Positions 5,163 to 5,874 of a stretch of DNA of 5,874 nucleotides are shown in pieces. The notes below the pieces were generated by a model. The model saw only the letters and a list, made by a program, of their open reading frames with translations. It ran no database searches and was not told the DNA's origin. Both the position numbers and the translations under genes were made by a program. The DNA is from CAYYOS01 sp964473355 (lineage in GTDB: Bacteria; Pseudomonadota; Gammaproteobacteria; Burkholderiales; REEB80). Each line of letters starts with the position of its first letter. Position 1 is the first letter of the stretch. The stretch covers positions 1 through 5,874 of the forward strand of contig CAYYOS010000146.1 of assembly GCA_964473355.1 (NCBI GenBank), written 5' to 3'.

Positions 5163-5874
5163 AAAAAATTGTAGGGAAAATATCAGTCGAGGATTTATTG
5201 GCTTACGCCGATAACCAGCTTCCTCCGCAAAGGCGGGCGGAAGTAGAAGATTACTTGCGCACGCATGAAGATGCGGCGCGCAGAGTAGACGCGTACCGTC
5301 TGCAGAATACTGCGTTACACCAAACTTTTGATAGCATTCTTACTGAAACACCGCCGCCACGTTTACAAGTTCAGGCGCAATCATCAGTCGGAAGGTCATT
5401 TAGGTCTGTGCTGGCTGGCGCCGTAATCGCAGCGATAGGTGCAACCGTGGGTTGGAACTTAAATAGTCATTTTCAACCTATCGCGCCGCAAGCTGCCGTA
5501 GCAAAAGATATTTTATTGGCGCGGCAGGCATCGCTGGCTTATGCCGCCTATGCGCCGGAAGTGAGACACCCCGTGGAGGTCGCAGCGGCGGAAGAGGCGC
5601 ATTTAAGTGCTTGGCTTTCCAAGCGCTTGGGTAGATCCCTTAAAGCGCCGAGCCTAGTAAAACAAGGGTTTTCCTTAATGGGTGGGCGGCTCGTTCCTGC
5701 CGAAGCCAGTGGCGTGGCGGCGCAATTCATGTATGAAAATACGCAAGGACGGCGCTTAACACTCTATGTCCGTGCCATGGTGAAGCCCCAGCCGGATACG
5801 TCATTCCGCTATGCCCTAGAAAATAACGTGAGCACTTTTTATTGGATAGACCGTGACTGGGGTTACGCGCTTAC
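5159..5874 (+). CDS. Membrane anti-sigma factor, 3' partial
   Basis: An open frame of 238 codons that runs off the right edge without a stop. It starts at the ATG in the ATGA overlap with the sigma gene. The N-terminal cytoplasmic part, SVEDLLAYADNQLPPQRRAEVEDYLR and on to about residue 60, matches the helical anti-sigma domain that clamps sigma regions 2 and 4. The zinc-binding His-x3-Cys-x2-Cys motif is absent: after H36 the equivalent positions are not cysteine, and the visible protein has no cysteine at all, so this is a zinc-free variant. One membrane span lies at about 83-99 (SVLAGAVIAAIGATVGWNL). A periplasmic domain follows, with LSAWLSKRLGRSLKAP, GFSLMGGRLVP and FYWIDRDWGYAL, as in transmembrane anti-sigma factors of the RsiW-like COG5662 type. 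It would hold the sigma factor at the membrane until an envelope signal frees it. The signal is unknown. Confidence 0.88.
   Translation, partial: MKKIVGKISVEDLLAYADNQLPPQRRAEVEDYLRTHEDAARRVDAYRLQNTALHQTFDSILTETPPPRLQVQAQSSVGRSFRSVLAGAVIAAIGATVGWNLNSHFQPIAPQAAVAKDILLARQASLAYAAYAPEVRHPVEVAAAEEAHLSAWLSKRLGRSLKAPSLVKQGFSLMGGRLVPAEASGVAAQFMYENTQGRRLTLYVRAMVKPQPDTSFRYALENNVSTFYWIDRDWGYAL

Noticed and set aside
5548..5730. Minus-strand open frame of 60 codons
   Set aside because: It is antisense to the anti-sigma frame, which is open through the whole right end and matches its family.

Overview
The window looks like a stress-resistance segment of a proteobacterial genome, probably beta- or gammaproteobacterial. 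This is inferred from the protein types: a Tn501-like MerR and MerA, a thioredoxin-coupled type ArsC, an AqpS-like channel, a TlpA-type thioredoxin, and an ECF sigma factor paired with a membrane anti-sigma factor. Base composition appears moderate and fairly even, with AT-rich gaps. I see no transposase, integrase, tRNA, rRNA or CRISPR array. The organism cannot be named from this stretch.

Layout, left to right. (1) Bases 1-1179, plus strand, are an arsenic segment: the C-terminal part of an arsenate reductase (arsC), cut by the window edge, then a 115-base gap with a small hairpin, then an aquaporin-family channel of the kind found in ars operons (aqpS-like). (2) Bases 1207-3121 are a minimal mercury module: merR on the minus strand and merA on the plus strand, divergent around a classical mer operator/promoter with a perfect 8-base dyad between the -35 and -10 elements and a long 20-base spacer. 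No merT, merP, merC or merD is present, and MerA lacks the N-terminal heavy-metal-binding domain. (3) Bases 3793-4422 and 3267-3854, minus strand, are a two-gene unit: an exported protein of unknown function with two cysteines beyond its signal region, overlapping by 62 bases a TlpA/ResA-like periplasmic thioredoxin with a WCPPC active site. (4) Bases 4662-5874, plus strand, are an ECF sigma factor joined by an ATGA overlap to a single-span membrane anti-sigma factor that runs off the right edge.

How the parts may work together. ArsC reduces arsenate to arsenite, and the channel may let arsenite leave the cell, as described for AqpS in Sinorhizobium. MerR senses Hg(II) and switches on MerA, which reduces Hg(II) to volatile Hg(0). 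The TlpA-like protein could keep thiols or disulfides in order in the periplasm, perhaps for its two-cysteine partner. The sigma/anti-sigma pair probably answers an envelope signal; whether it controls the neighbouring thioredoxin unit is untested. Convergent gene ends carry plausible terminators: an AT-rich stem between aqpS and merR, and two GC-rich stems after merA.

I do not see an unmistakably new system. The least explained parts are the two-cysteine exported protein with its overlapping TlpA partner, and the target of the ECF pair.
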